Assembly (NCBI RefSeq): GCF_029240175.1
Contig: NZ_JARBTM010000006.1
Span: forward strand, 1 to 64,000
Direction of reading: 5' to 3'
Source of the DNA: Anaerosolibacter sp.
Lineage (GTDB): Bacteria > Bacillota > Clostridia > Peptostreptococcales > Thermotaleaceae
DNA length: 64,000 nt
Program-made: the position numbers and the translations under genes
The notes under the pieces: model-generated
The model's database searches: none
What the model was told of the DNA's origin: nothing
The model's input: the letters and a program-made list of their open reading frames with translations, nothing else
Shown here: positions 8,600 to 18,025 of the stretch, piece by piece
How the letters are laid out: each line of letters opens with the position of its first letter
How positions within the stretch are numbered: position 1 is the stretch's first letter

Positions 8600-8642
8600 T
8601 TAGCTATGCAACGCATTCGCCTTGGTATGTATGTTAGCATAT
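8600..8642 (-). repeat. rlmD-tail copy R6 (decayed)
   Basis: The arm is intact (ATATGCTAACATACATACC), but the tail reads HTKANALHS then TAA. Shifting one base recovers ECVA and TAG, so a small indel in an HTxxECVA-like tail is likely. This is the weakest of the 13 copies. Confidence 0.55.
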
Positions 8643-8752
8643 CTTATCTACAGCTTTTTTCACTTCTACTGCTAGTGAACTAATTACATGTGTTGAAAAC
8701 GATAAATATCAGAACTCTTAATGTATATCCTGCTAGAAAGAAAGGATAGCAT

Positions 8753-8971
8753 TTATAAATTGCCATCCTTGAATTTAACATTCTTTAACATATCTTCTAA
8801 TTGTATTCTTACATTAGGAATATCCTCTACCAGCGTAATCCATACGTCGCCCATCTTCAAAGTTTGATATTTATGAGCGGTAATATCCCTCATCCCAGCA
8901 ATCGCTCTCCATGGAACACAACTATTAGCTCGCTTGAAGCTATTGATAATTTGATAGTCTCTAGTGTTCAT
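8753..8971 (-). CDS. HepT-like toxin (DUF86), shortened at the N-terminus
   Basis: 72 residues against about 110-140 for usual HepT proteins. The diagnostic R-x4-H-x-Y motif is present as RDITAHKY, after PWRAIAGM. The N-terminus (MNTRDYQIINSFKRANSC) looks like normal first residues joined directly to the third helix, an in-frame loss of roughly 50 residues. Its start overlaps the end of the MntA-type gene. HepT is the HEPN ribonuclease of a type VII pair. With the N-terminal helices gone it may be inactive. Confidence 0.7.
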   Translation of the reverse strand: MNTRDYQIINSFKRANSCVPWRAIAGMRDITAHKYQTLKMGDVWITLVEDIPNVRIQLEDMLKNVKFKDGNL

Positions 8972-9248
8972 AGATATCAACAACCTTATCTATCTTTATC
9001 AACGAATCCTCTTCAATTGGAGCATGAATCAAATCTACCTCTTTATTTAATTTAGACTCAATTTCATATTTCATATCTGATATGGTTAAAAGCGAAACAT
9101 TCGGAGATAAAAATTCAACAAGAATATCAACATCACTGTCTTCCTTTGCACTCCCATTAGCATAAGAACCAAATAAGGATATTTTTTTAATAGGGTATTT
9201 TGCCAAGATATCTGAAATAGCGTTTTTAATATCATCCAGAGTTAGCAT
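8961..9248 (-). CDS. MntA-type minimal nucleotidyltransferase (antitoxin of HepT pair)
   Basis: 95 residues from the ATG after GGAGGTGAAG. It contains the nucleotidyltransferase motif GSYANGSAKEDSDVDILVEF (GS-x9-DxD), with the glutamate/aspartate region EVDLIHAP later. In known pairs MntA adenylylates HepT and neutralises it. The two genes overlap by about 11 nt and form unit 6. Confidence 0.85.
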   Translation of the reverse strand: MLTLDDIKNAISDILAKYPIKKISLFGSYANGSAKEDSDVDILVEFLSPNVSLLTISDMKYEIESKLNKEVDLIHAPIEEDSLIKIDKVVDIYEH

Positions 9249-9320
9249 TTTGACTTCACCTCCATAATTCATTGAATTCTTAACTCAATTATACCATATT
9301 ATTTGTTTTTAAATCATTAT

Positions 9321-9386
9321 TTATGGATGCTGTCTTCCAATTAGTGAGACAACCTCAACATGTATGGTATGTTGCAGTTAGCATAT
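9321..9386 (-). repeat. rlmD-tail copy R7
   Basis: Minus-strand frame reads HTIHVEVVSLIGRQHP then TAA, another distinct tail; arm ATATGCTAACTGCA. A TATAAT box lies between it and the MntA gene, so that unit may have its own promoter. Confidence 0.85.
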
Positions 9387-9435
9387 TGAAACACACACCC
9401 AGTAGTTACCTAGACAAAACGACTTCAGTCATGTG

Positions 9436-10002
9436 CTATTTCCCAGCAGGACGGTAGCAGAGCTGAACTACACCTGAAGAGAATCTCCTAGTGTCCACCA
9501 GTTTAAGCTCTTGTCTTTGCTTTATGTCAACAAATAAAGGTTTTCCTGCCCCTAAAATGACTGGATGAACTGAAAGTCTATACTCATCAACAAGTCCTAA
9601 GTTCATAAATGCTGTTATGAGACTGGCTCCACCATATAACCAAATATCCTTGCCCAATTCCTTCTTTAATTTTTTTACTTCTTCCGCTATATTGTCATTT
9701 ATAAGTATTGCTTTTTTATCTATCTTAGTAAGCGTTTTTGAAAAAACATATTTTTTCTTGCTATGAACCAATTCCCAAAGCGCTCTTTCCGTATCAGCAG
9801 CTTCATTCACTGGGGCGTATTGCCCCCATAATTCATAGGATTTCCGTCCATATAAAATCGTATCAATGCCATTCAAAAAATCGTTAAAACCCATATCCTC
9901 ATCCATTATACACCAATCAACTTCTCCACTTAGACCCTCAATAAATCCGTCCAAGGACACAGCCAAGTCTAAAATTATTCTTCTTGATTCACTATTAAAC
10001 AT
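9436..10002 (-). CDS. Dihydrofolate-reductase-like protein (RibD C-terminal family)
   Basis: 188 residues, start preceded by GGAGGAGG. Motifs of the DHFR/RibD-C fold are in order: RIILDLAVSLDGFIEG at the N-terminus, YGRKSYELWG, KDIWLYGGASLITAFMN, and VDEYRLSVHPVILGAGKPLF. These YyaP/YwjB-type reductases bind NADPH; most have no proven substrate and are not classical FolA. Sole gene of unit 7. Confidence 0.85.
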   Translation of the reverse strand: MFNSESRRIILDLAVSLDGFIEGLSGEVDWCIMDEDMGFNDFLNGIDTILYGRKSYELWGQYAPVNEAADTERALWELVHSKKKYVFSKTLTKIDKKAILINDNIAEEVKKLKKELGKDIWLYGGASLITAFMNLGLVDEYRLSVHPVILGAGKPLFVDIKQRQELKLVDTRRFSSGVVQLCYRPAGK

Positions 10003-10085
10003 AATAGTTTACCTCCTCCAAAAAACTACACTTAAACCCTCATTGTGATCAGATAACTATTCTATTCGGACTATATCTTGAATAC

Positions 10086-10152
10086 TTAATTTAAACTATT
10101 TCTCTCTATCTTCACGACAGTCTCAACGTGCGTCGTATATGTTTTACATATG
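10086..10152 (-). repeat. rlmD-tail copy R8
   Basis: Minus-strand frame reads TTHVETVVKIERNSLN then TAA. The arm is atypical (CATATGTAAAACATATACGA) and nearer to a direct continuation of an rlmD body than to the usual arm. This copy forms the left boundary of the 11-kb unit 8. Confidence 0.75.
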
Positions 10153-10177
10153 TTTTTATAATACAAATAGTCAATTA

Positions 10178-11224
10178 TTACTCTTCATCATTCTTAATGC
10201 TATTTGTTAATCTGTCAAAATCAGACTGAAAGAGCCTGTCCTGAATGATACGGTATTTTTCAAATTCACTCTCTGCAAATTCCTTTGCAATAGCAGCCGT
10301 CACCTTTCCTGCGTTCTCTAATATATCCTTTTCATTGAATTGCAAGAATGCGTTTAGCCTCTTAGCCCAGTCTTCCATTGTCATAGGGACGTTTCTTTCA
10401 GCTTGGCTTTCTGCATAATCAAGATACATCGTCACAAATCGATCTAAGGGTTTGATTTCTTTTTCTGTCAGATAGTTCTTTGCAATAGAAACATCGCTTT
10501 TAACAATTTTACCGTGTGGAGCATTCTTCCAGGTTGTCAGTCCCATATGCTCCTTGGTACTGTCGGCTCTATTATATATAACCTCCGCAGCTGTGCTACG
10601 GTGAATTGCAAAATGTAGCTTATTCTGAACAGTCTTAAAAAAATCCTTTGTTATTTTTGTTTGCGGATTATAATCAACAGCAGTGGCATAAATATCCGTG
10701 ATCTTCTGATAGAACCTTCTTTCACTTGCCCGAATCTCTCTGATTTCTTCAAGCAAATGTTCAAAATAATCCTCGTTTAAGAAAGTACCGTTTTTTAGCC
10801 GCTCTTTATCCAGCACATATCCTCGGATTGCAAAATTTCGCAGCACGCCTGTTGCCCATTGTCTAAATTGCGTTGCTCTCAATGAATTCACACGATAGCC
10901 AACGGATATGATGGCATCAAGATTATAGAATTTAATACTTCTTTCAACTTTTCTTTGACCTTCACTTTGAACTACTCGAAAATTTCGAGTAGTTGCTTCT
11001 TCGCTTAGTTCATGTGTTTTATAAATCTCTTGCAAGTGGTAATTTATCGTATGTGATTCAACTGAAAATAGTTCGCCAATCATTTTTTGTGATAGCCAAA
11101 CTGTTTCATCTTCAACACGAACCTCTATTGTATTCTCGTTGGCTTGTGAAGTGAATATTAAAAACTCAGCCGTACTATTTCTTATTTGTAAAGAATTCTT
11201 CTTCTTTTTATCATTTTCTTTCAT
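10178..11224 (-). CDS. RhuM family protein
   Basis: 348 residues from the ATG preceded by GGAGGT. It matches RhuM proteins: VRVEDETVWLSQKMIGELF, followed by TINYHLQEIYKTHELSEEAT, the conserved YNLDAIISVGYRVNSLRATQ, FRQWATGVLRNFAIRGYVLD, and later TAVDYNP. The N-terminal part resembles phage-type DNA-binding domains. The family is common next to restriction and toxin genes; its biochemical role is not settled. It is the last gene of unit 8. A perfect inverted repeat at 11251-11268 lies just upstream. Confidence 0.8.
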   Translation of the reverse strand: MKENDKKKKNSLQIRNSTAEFLIFTSQANENTIEVRVEDETVWLSQKMIGELFSVESHTINYHLQEIYKTHELSEEATTRNFRVVQSEGQRKVERSIKFYNLDAIISVGYRVNSLRATQFRQWATGVLRNFAIRGYVLDKERLKNGTFLNEDYFEHLLEEIREIRASERRFYQKITDIYATAVDYNPQTKITKDFFKTVQNKLHFAIHRSTAAEVIYNRADSTKEHMGLTTWKNAPHGKIVKSDVSIAKNYLTEKEIKPLDRFVTMYLDYAESQAERNVPMTMEDWAKRLNAFLQFNEKDILENAGKVTAAIAKEFAESEFEKYRIIQDRLFQSDFDRLTNSIKNDEE

Positions 11225-11250
11225 GCAGGATACCTCCATTCGACTTTTCG

Positions 11251-11268
11251 GCGATAATGCATAAGCAT
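11251..11268. promoter_or_regulatory. Palindrome upstream of RhuM gene
   Basis: ATAATGCATAAGCATTAT, a 7-bp perfect inverted repeat about 27 nt upstream of the RhuM start. It could be an operator for a self-regulating DNA-binding product. Confidence 0.3.
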
Positions 11269-11317
11269 TATATTCGGCTTCTTCTTAAACCTATCGAATT
11301 CGATATGGTTTATATAT

Positions 11318-11769
11318 TCACAGCAATACCTCAAGATAGTTTTTCAAAATTTTCTCAATCTTGAAAAGCCCAGCATATTTCATCAGCTTATTTATAACTT
11401 TATCCTGTCTGCTAGTGTATTTTTTGAGTGCATCCGATACTACCACAACGTCCTGATTATTTCTATCCCTCAAATATCGCAAATTGTACGCTCCATAATA
11501 TCAAATATTTTAATGTCATTCCTAAAAGCAGTCTGCCTGGTATAGATGCCGAGTTTAAAAAGTTCTTTTTTAGTGGTATGCACAATCAATCCATCCTGAT
11601 TTAATTTACTTCCATTATATCCTGTTGGCACAGTCACACAATAATCCACAAGGTCACGACTCGTTAAATCATGTAAAAACAATGCAGTTTCATGAGAGTA
11701 GCTCATTTTTTCTTTTCGAATTGATGAATTGCATTTTGTCTTCCCACATATTCCAATATGCATGCACAT
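11318..11769 (-). pseudogene. AbiEi-type antitoxin remnant (type IV TA), truncated and frameshifted
   Basis: The frame from 11769 contains the AbiEi core MSYSHETALFLHDLTSRDLV, TVPTGYN and IMERTICDI, then hits TGA at 11470. Shifting one base continues as RDRNNQDVVVVSDALKKYTS ... IEKILKNYLEVLL to a TGA at 11318-11320, the expected C-terminal region. One base appears lost after TICDI. The N-terminal winged-helix part is missing and there is no AbiEii toxin gene nearby. Confidence 0.65.
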
Positions 11770-11851
11770 ATCCCACTACAGCATCCGTGTCATTTCATCA
11801 GTATTGTCGGTTTTCACCACATGGATAGTAATGACCTATTTTCATTGCTTA

Positions 11852-12403
11852 TTACTTTTTCCTGTTAACACTTATAAAGTAGTCGTAGCTGTCGACATTG
11901 CTCCCCGTGAGCGAAAATCTATTATCAAAATGTAATAAAGCCATCAGCTGGTTATCATTAAATGCCAGGTAACCCTCGTTATAAAATTTCAGATATAACT
12001 CATGAACAGTTTCTGGTTTTCTCTTTTTCTTCAAAAAATTATAGCAATAATTTAAAGTATCCTTGTCAAGTCTCAGAATATTAGGCTTAATAATCCAGTT
12101 TACGGCTGTTTCATCTTTTCCAATTGCAAATAGAGCATCCAACAAACTGTGCTGAATATTCGGATCATCAGGATATTTTTTATGCAATTCACCTAAAAAG
12201 CTTATTGCTTTCTCATATTCTTTATTTCGCACATACGCCTCTCCAAGACCCCACTGATAATCAGGGTCATCAGAATGATTTTCAGCTTTCTTACGCCTGT
12301 ATTCTACCAAGCCCTTCCAATCTCTCTTGTCAAAGAAATCAGCCTCAGCTTCCCATTCTTCCATGTCGTCATACTCGTCTTTATATTCATCTTCATTTCC
12401 CAT
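11852..12403 (-). CDS. TPR-like hypothetical protein, possibly 5'-decayed
   Basis: 183 residues, very acidic N-terminus (EDEYKDEYDDMEEWEAEADF) then helical TPR-like pairs (PDYQWGLGEAYVRNKEYEKA, PDDPNIQHSLLDALFAIGKD). It ends with LTGSNVDSYDYFISVNRKK. The frame is open for 24 more codons upstream of the ATG (QAKIFERLKKQYRDAFEDYK and following) to a TAA at 12476-12478, without a start. Before that, another frame reads MRKDN, so the ancestral protein was probably longer and lost its 5' end by a frameshift. Function unknown. Confidence 0.55.
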   Translation of the reverse strand: MGNEDEYKDEYDDMEEWEAEADFFDKRDWKGLVEYRRKKAENHSDDPDYQWGLGEAYVRNKEYEKAISFLGELHKKYPDDPNIQHSLLDALFAIGKDETAVNWIIKPNILRLDKDTLNYCYNFLKKKRKPETVHELYLKFYNEGYLAFNDNQLMALLHFDNRFSLTGSNVDSYDYFISVNRKK

Positions 12404-12652
12404 ATTTCCTTCAATTTTATAATCCTCAAAAGCATCTCTATATTGTTTCTTCAGCCTCTCAAATATTTTGGCTTGTTATCTTTCCTCATGTATCTACCCA
12501 CACTTTTATCTTCAGGTTTTTCCTTGCTGATCAACTTCTATATCTCTTTTTGTGCTGACAGCATAAGTTGTGACTTTGGTGCGGATGCACTTTAGCGAGA
12601 TTTTTTACTTTTCATATTTTTATTGTTTCGGTACCAATCTCTATATTTTCTT
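12404..12652 (-). other. Decayed coding sequence between TPR gene and DUF6429 gene
   Basis: No intact gene. Short protein-like stretches occur in different minus-strand frames (for example LISKEKPEDKSVGRYMRKDN then, one frame over, QAKIFERLKKQYRDAFEDYK), consistent with the lost 5' part of the TPR gene. Confidence 0.35.
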
Positions 12653-12916
12653 CTACTTCCAGTCCAATATGTTGTATTTAAGCAATAATTCCTTTGCTAA
12701 TTTCATCCCCTCTTCTGTAATTGCTACTGACTTGGATCGATGTCTGCCCTGTCGGATATAATCTTCTTCATCCAGTTCATTAATAATATCAAAATCATAT
12801 CCCTTCCAAGCAATATCCAAGCTCGAACCAAAACGGTCTCTTTCATTAAATCTTGTTAAATACATTAACAGTATAGTCAATTCTTTAATTGCTTTCTTCT
12901 GGTTAGTTTTATCCAT
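12653..12916 (-). CDS. DUF6429-like small protein
   Basis: 87 residues, start preceded by AGGAGAG. The order KELTILLMYLTRF ... AWKGYDFDIINELDEEDYIR ... KSVAITEEGMKLAKELL matches the small DUF6429 type, whose last part resembles a winged-helix wing plus helix. Function unknown. It sits between two TPR-like genes of unit 8. Confidence 0.6.
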   Translation of the reverse strand: MDKTNQKKAIKELTILLMYLTRFNERDRFGSSLDIAWKGYDFDIINELDEEDYIRQGRHRSKSVAITEEGMKLAKELLLKYNILDWK

Positions 12917-12958
12917 TTCAAAGCTCTCCTTTATGCAACGGAATAACCATTTATTCGT

Positions 12959-14674
12959 TTATTCCTCATTTAACTGCTCAAATTCTGCTTTAAATGCCCT
13001 TTTTCTAGGATGCATTTTTTTATAATGTTCTATCGTAACCATTCTTCCATATAACTTCCCATTTGACTCCAAGGTTTCGCCTAATGCTGTTATCAGTACA
13101 GCTGCCTTATAATAGCTTTTCCGGTAATTCCCCCCTACAACAGCCTCAGTCCTTTTATCTACTTCTTCTTTCAGCCACGCAATATACTTTTCATATTGTT
13201 CATTTCTTAGAACTACTTTTTCTTTCCAGCCTGAAAATTGATCCGTAAAGCTTTTTGTATGATCTTCAGTGAATCCCAGTCTGTATTCTATTCCATCTAT
13301 CAATCGTTGACCAGCTTTTGTAAGCTTTTTATTCTTGTCTAATAACAAAATAAAAAGTGGTACAACAGTTCCTTTAAAATTGTTGCTCCAACCTAATGTA
13401 GTTCTATCTTTTTTACAATCTTCATAAATATAATCAAATTCTCCATTAAAGAACCGGAGAAGCTTTTTATGTTCTTTTGAAAGACTATTCACCATCATCT
13501 GTTTATTTTTATGATATCCTTCCCACATAGAATTCTCAGGCAGTGTTTCTGCATGCTGCACCGCTCTATCCGCTATATTCTGGTAATCCGAAAGCTCAAA
13601 TAACCGTAAATAATGGTACAGCGTTGATTCAGAATAAAAAGCAACTTCATAGCATTGATTAATTATATCAGTGTTTTCCAACTGTACAGCAGCTTTTGCA
13701 GCTAGATCTGCAATGCTTCCCCGAATAACCAACTTTTCAGGCAATACACTGATAGCCTCCATTCCCAGCTTCACACACTCAAACTCCTTTTTTTCATTTA
13801 GCAAATACTTACAAGCATGTTGATATAAAATCGGATGTCTCGCCCATACTTCTCTGGCTGCTTCACATAGACGGCTGATACCCCCCTGATATATACATGC
13901 CTCCGACAGCAAACCTCCCGCCAGGTCGCCATCTGTATTTTTCAGAAAAGAAATCCAATCCTCCATAAATCTGTCTATCCCTTTAAGTTCTTCCGGTCCT
14001 ATAGTAAACATTTCTTCTACTTTTATGTTTTTACACATGTCCCATGAAAGATACCGGTACAGTGCAGCTGCTCTTTCTCCCCTTTCAGTAACCTGATATT
14101 TTGCATACATCATATTTAGAGCAATACGCTTCAAATCCAGAATTACCAGTTTTTCTTCTACAAGCTCTTCCAGCTCCAGCTCACTCGACTCTTCAATATC
14201 GCTATCCAATGCCGAAAAAGTTATACTGCAAAGTAAATCATATAATGCTACCGCCTGCTGGTATTCTTTTTGGAATAACAAGCCTTCCGCAATCTGAAAT
14301 GCTCTAGAAAGCTCTTTTCCTATTTCAAAAATATCAGAATACTCATAAGTATAATCGCTATCCCAATAGCTTTCTCCATACTCTTCATAACCGCTGCACT
14401 CAAAATAGATTTCTGCATCTTCTATTTTTCTACACCAGTCTTCTAGCTCTTTTATCTCCTTTTTTAGGGAAATATCTGGACAATAATCTTGTTTTTTTGT
14501 TAAGGAGTTTAAAAATATAATTCTCTGATTCAAATTTGTAGTACGGGCCATATTATGTATCCATTCAGTTTTTTCCACTTCAGACATAGCGGATAGTTTT
14601 TCATCAACTGCTTTCATAAATTCATTATAATTCATTGCTTTTCTCATCTCTCTTCTTTCAAGCCCCATTGTCAA
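12959..14674 (-). CDS. Large helical hypothetical protein (TPR-like)
   Basis: Up to 571 residues. Start uncertain: ATG at 14674, 14668, 14647 or 14635, of which the last (MNYNEFMKAVDEKL) begins the conserved-looking sequence. Almost entirely alpha-helical with TPR-like repeats (AFQIAEGLLFQKEYQQAVAL, KKEFECVKLGMEAISVLPEK). The C-terminus KLYGRMVTIEHYKKMHPRKR resembles the tails of some SWIM-zinc-finger-associated proteins. I do not recognise a catalytic motif. It lies just downstream of the primase-helicase gene in the same direction and may belong to that system. Confidence 0.55.
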   Translation of the reverse strand: MTMGLERREMRKAMNYNEFMKAVDEKLSAMSEVEKTEWIHNMARTTNLNQRIIFLNSLTKKQDYCPDISLKKEIKELEDWCRKIEDAEIYFECSGYEEYGESYWDSDYTYEYSDIFEIGKELSRAFQIAEGLLFQKEYQQAVALYDLLCSITFSALDSDIEESSELELEELVEEKLVILDLKRIALNMMYAKYQVTERGERAAALYRYLSWDMCKNIKVEEMFTIGPEELKGIDRFMEDWISFLKNTDGDLAGGLLSEACIYQGGISRLCEAAREVWARHPILYQHACKYLLNEKKEFECVKLGMEAISVLPEKLVIRGSIADLAAKAAVQLENTDIINQCYEVAFYSESTLYHYLRLFELSDYQNIADRAVQHAETLPENSMWEGYHKNKQMMVNSLSKEHKKLLRFFNGEFDYIYEDCKKDRTTLGWSNNFKGTVVPLFILLLDKNKKLTKAGQRLIDGIEYRLGFTEDHTKSFTDQFSGWKEKVVLRNEQYEKYIAWLKEEVDKRTEAVVGGNYRKSYYKAAVLITALGETLESNGKLYGRMVTIEHYKKMHPRKRAFKAEFEQLNEE

Positions 14675-14737
14675 CTAACAAAGCTTGATATTTTTTAAAA
14701 AGCTTCTCAAAGAAGATGGTAAGATCATTGATAATAA

Positions 14738-17656
14738 TTATTTTTCTATACTCTTTATCAACTCATTTGCAATATTAGGACTTTCAAGTCTCATAATGCT
14801 TTCTTCTGCACTACCAAAACTTAATAGATTGATACTACCATACCATATAATTTTTTGATCAATAACTGCGAATTTCTGATGTATATTTGTTCTAAAAACC
14901 ATAATAACTCCAGCATCTTGCAACAGTTTAATCGTAGCTTTCAAAGCAGTCGTATTTTTGTCTCTAAAATCATCAGGCGGTCTGGTGACTACGATAACAT
15001 TCACCTTGCTTCCTAATGCAACTCCCAGGTATTGTAGCATCTGTAATGTACGCTTCTTCGTGATAAATGGACTTACAATCAAAACTTCTCTCGTTGCATT
15101 CACAATATCATTTGCATATACTGGTAAAAAGTTGCTTTTGTCAAAAATAATATCTACTGACTCTGCTGCAATACTTTTACCTTTTGCTTTGTATCCAATA
15201 GAAGCATATCCGTTAAGTCGTTTATTGTACATTTTTTCCAGCATTCTAACATGAATATCCACATAATCATAAATTTGCACTTCATTTTTATTTTCAAATA
15301 GTCTGTGAAGGCGTCCTGCATATTGCTGTAAAGTACCTTTCCATGATATAGGCATGGCTAAGAATAATGTATCAAGACGTGGTTCATCAAACCCTTCCCC
15401 TATATATTTACCCGTAGCCACTAAAGTCAACTGCCCATCTATAGGTGTATTTGCTATTCGCTCGAGAATTTCTCTGGTATTCTTTGCACTCATTCCACCC
15501 ATAAGGGATATCACGTCAGGAATTCTTTCATTCAGTTTCTTTGTAAGTAATTTGACATGTGCAGTTCTTTCTGTAAGAACAACACAGTTCCTACCATTTT
15601 CATAACTTTTTACTACATCATCTATAATCTGCTGATTGCGCATTTCGTTCATAACGATTTCGGCATATAGCTCCTGGATAGAGATATCTTTCTCATCTTT
15701 ATCCAGGGGAACTCGTAGAGATGTAAATCTTGGTATAATATAATGCTCAAAAGGTCTTTTTTCTGCTTGTTTTTTTGCATCATCTCTATACCGTATTGGA
15801 CCACACTGCATAAAAATAATAGGATGGTGTCCATCCTTCCTTGTTGGTGTTGCGGTTAGTCCATAAACATATCTCGCATTTACACTTTTTAGTATCTTTT
15901 CAAAGCTAAAGGCTGAAACATGATGACATTCATCAACAATAACCATACCATAATTTTTTACACAATCCTTTACTTCACCCATTCTATTTAACGATTGCAT
16001 TACAGCTATATCAATAATTCCACTTAAGTTGTTTTTTCCTGCACCCAATTGCCCTATGATACTTTTTTACTTTTTTCTTCCTCTCTTTTTTCCGGCATCT
16101 GTATCTGGCAAAGTTTCATTTATAGTAAGAAACTCCATTAGTCTTTTTTTCCATTGTGAGACCAGATTGATTTTGTCAACGATAATAAGTGTATTAACTT
16201 TTCTTTCAGCAATCAGCTTTATCGCTACAACGGTTTTACCAAAAGCCGTTGTTCCGGAAAGTATTCCGTTGTCATATTTCAATAGCTTGTCCATTGCCAG
16301 AAACTGCTCATCTCTCAGAGTCCCATTGAATTCAATGTCAACGCTTTTGCCATAGTTCGTTTTATCTATAAAATCAGCATCTATATTCAGTTCTTTAAAT
16401 ACATCTTTTAAATCAGCTTCGCATCCTCTTGGCAGACATAAATATTCTACAGTTTCGTCAGAACACGAGATAATTCTTGGTAGCTTTTTTACTGATAATC
16501 TCATGGCCTGTGCTTTATAAAATTCGGGATTTTTAAAAGCTGCTAAACGCTTAAAATAATTTAGCGCTCTTTGAGAAATACCTGCTTTCGGAACAAAAAT
16601 CATATTGGCTTTTACAATTTCAACAGTCTTGGGGAAATCATTTTTCAATAATCTAGATTTGCTTATTTCCCATGGTTTTTGGTCTTCTTCATCTTTTATT
16701 AATACGCCAAGTTCGTTTCCATGACATAGTTTTGATATCAGTATTTCAATATTATCTTCAGAGAGTTTTGGAATAGCTCCTAAAAACGCCCATTGATCAC
16801 GATATGGTTGATAATTTTCATCGATGAATTCACTGTTATGATTCTCTCTTGCAGCTTTTTGCAAAGGCAAAGCAATTAAGTTCCCCAAACCACCCTTTGG
16901 CATGGTATCCTGATTTGGAAAAAATCTGTCATAGGATTCAAACCTTATTTCATGCCTTTTACTCATAGCACAGGTAAGTAGTGCACTTCCAAATTTTCTT
17001 GCTAAAGCAGCAGGTATGGGACTCTTAAAGAAAAACCAGCCGTGGGCTCCTTTGCCTGAGCGTGAGCGTTCAACTGCTAATGGAATATCAAATTTAACAC
17101 ACTCTTCTCTCAGTACTGAAATATCCTTTTGCCATTCTTCTCCATCAAAGTCTATAACTAAAAAATGGCAGGTTTCATCAAGGCACAAGGGATATATTCC
17201 TGCGACAAAATTTTTATATCCTCGTAAATGGTCATCAATAACCTTTTCATTTAGTACAGCATATACCTTTTTAGTGCAATTGGTACAAGTGCCCGTTGGT
17301 TTTCGGCATAATCCAGGTTTCCATTCATTCAAACAGTACGGTGAATACCCCGCTGTCCCTTTTTTTGGATTTTCCCACCTTTTAGCATAAACATCATCCC
17401 GACCTTTAAAGAGTGACATAAACAGCTTGATTTTTTCCATTGGGTCTGACATGTTATCAATTTCCGAAGTGAAAACTTGATCAACTGATTCTTGTTCCAA
17501 CGTTTCAGAGTCAGATTTATACTCAAAAATTTCATCAGAATCAACCAATAATTCTTCAGTGCCAAGTTGAGCTTTTAATCTTTTTATTTCTTCCTTTAAA
17601 TTGTTATTTTCAACCAGCAATGTTTGATATTTTTCTAGTAACTCTTCAAAGTTCAT
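14738..17656 (-). pseudogene. TOTE-like primase / SF2 helicase / PLD nuclease fusion, interrupted by in-frame TAA
   Basis: One frame encodes about 970 residues but is split by TAA at 16067-16069. Order: an N-terminal coiled coil; an archaeo-eukaryotic-type primase domain (metal motif FLVIDFDGEEW, then ERSRSGKGAHGWFFF); SF2 helicase motifs (SGTTAFGKTVVAIKL, VIVDECHHVSA, YGLTATPTRKDG, YAGRLHRLF); and a C-terminal phospholipase-D-type nuclease motif (HQKFAVIDQKIIWYGSINLL). This matches the helicase-primase-nuclease core of TOTE-type conflict systems. Residues on both sides of the stop (KKRGRKK and KSIIGQLGAGKNN) belong to one helicase segment with no frame change, so a single AAA-to-TAA change explains it. 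Confidence 0.75.
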
Positions 17657-17667
17657 TAGGCCATCCC

Positions 17668-17850
17668 TCATCCCAATATTCCGATAAATGTTGATATATA
17701 TTTCTTTAGCTCTGCAATACCAAGCTTTTTCATTATTCTATAACACTTAGCGTGTCCATCTTCCCGACCATAGTAATCTAATATTAATGCTAACAAAAGG
17801 TATTCTGGAAGTCTCCAAAATACCATGACTCTTCTCTGCTCAACTCGCAC
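17668..17850 (-). CDS. Possible small protein upstream of primase-helicase
   Basis: 60 codons, ending at about the start of the primase-helicase gene. The middle (YLLLALILDYYGREDGHAKC) looks protein-like, but there is no clear ribosome-binding site and I do not recognise it. It may be the 3' remnant of a longer gene. The next 175 bases upstream (17851-18025) show nothing recognisable. Confidence 0.25.
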   Translation of the reverse strand: MRVEQRRVMVFWRLPEYLLLALILDYYGREDGHAKCYRIMKKLGIAELKKYISTFIGILG

Positions 17851-18025
17851 ATAAATTCATTCCAAGGGGTAACAAGTTTACCTTTTTAAAATTTATGGTC
17901 TGAAAACTTACTATGCTCCACAATTTACCTCCATTGCCCCTTAAATTCTCAACAATAAAACCTATAAAAACAGTACTCCAGCTATATTAACCCTCGAGCC
18001 GTTTAATGGTGTCCATATTTATTTT

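Noticed and set aside
16067-16069. Programmed read-through or separate start for the helicase half
   Set aside because: There is no ribosome-binding site before the following codons and the helicase motifs are split across the stop; a simple nonsense change is preferred, though not proven.
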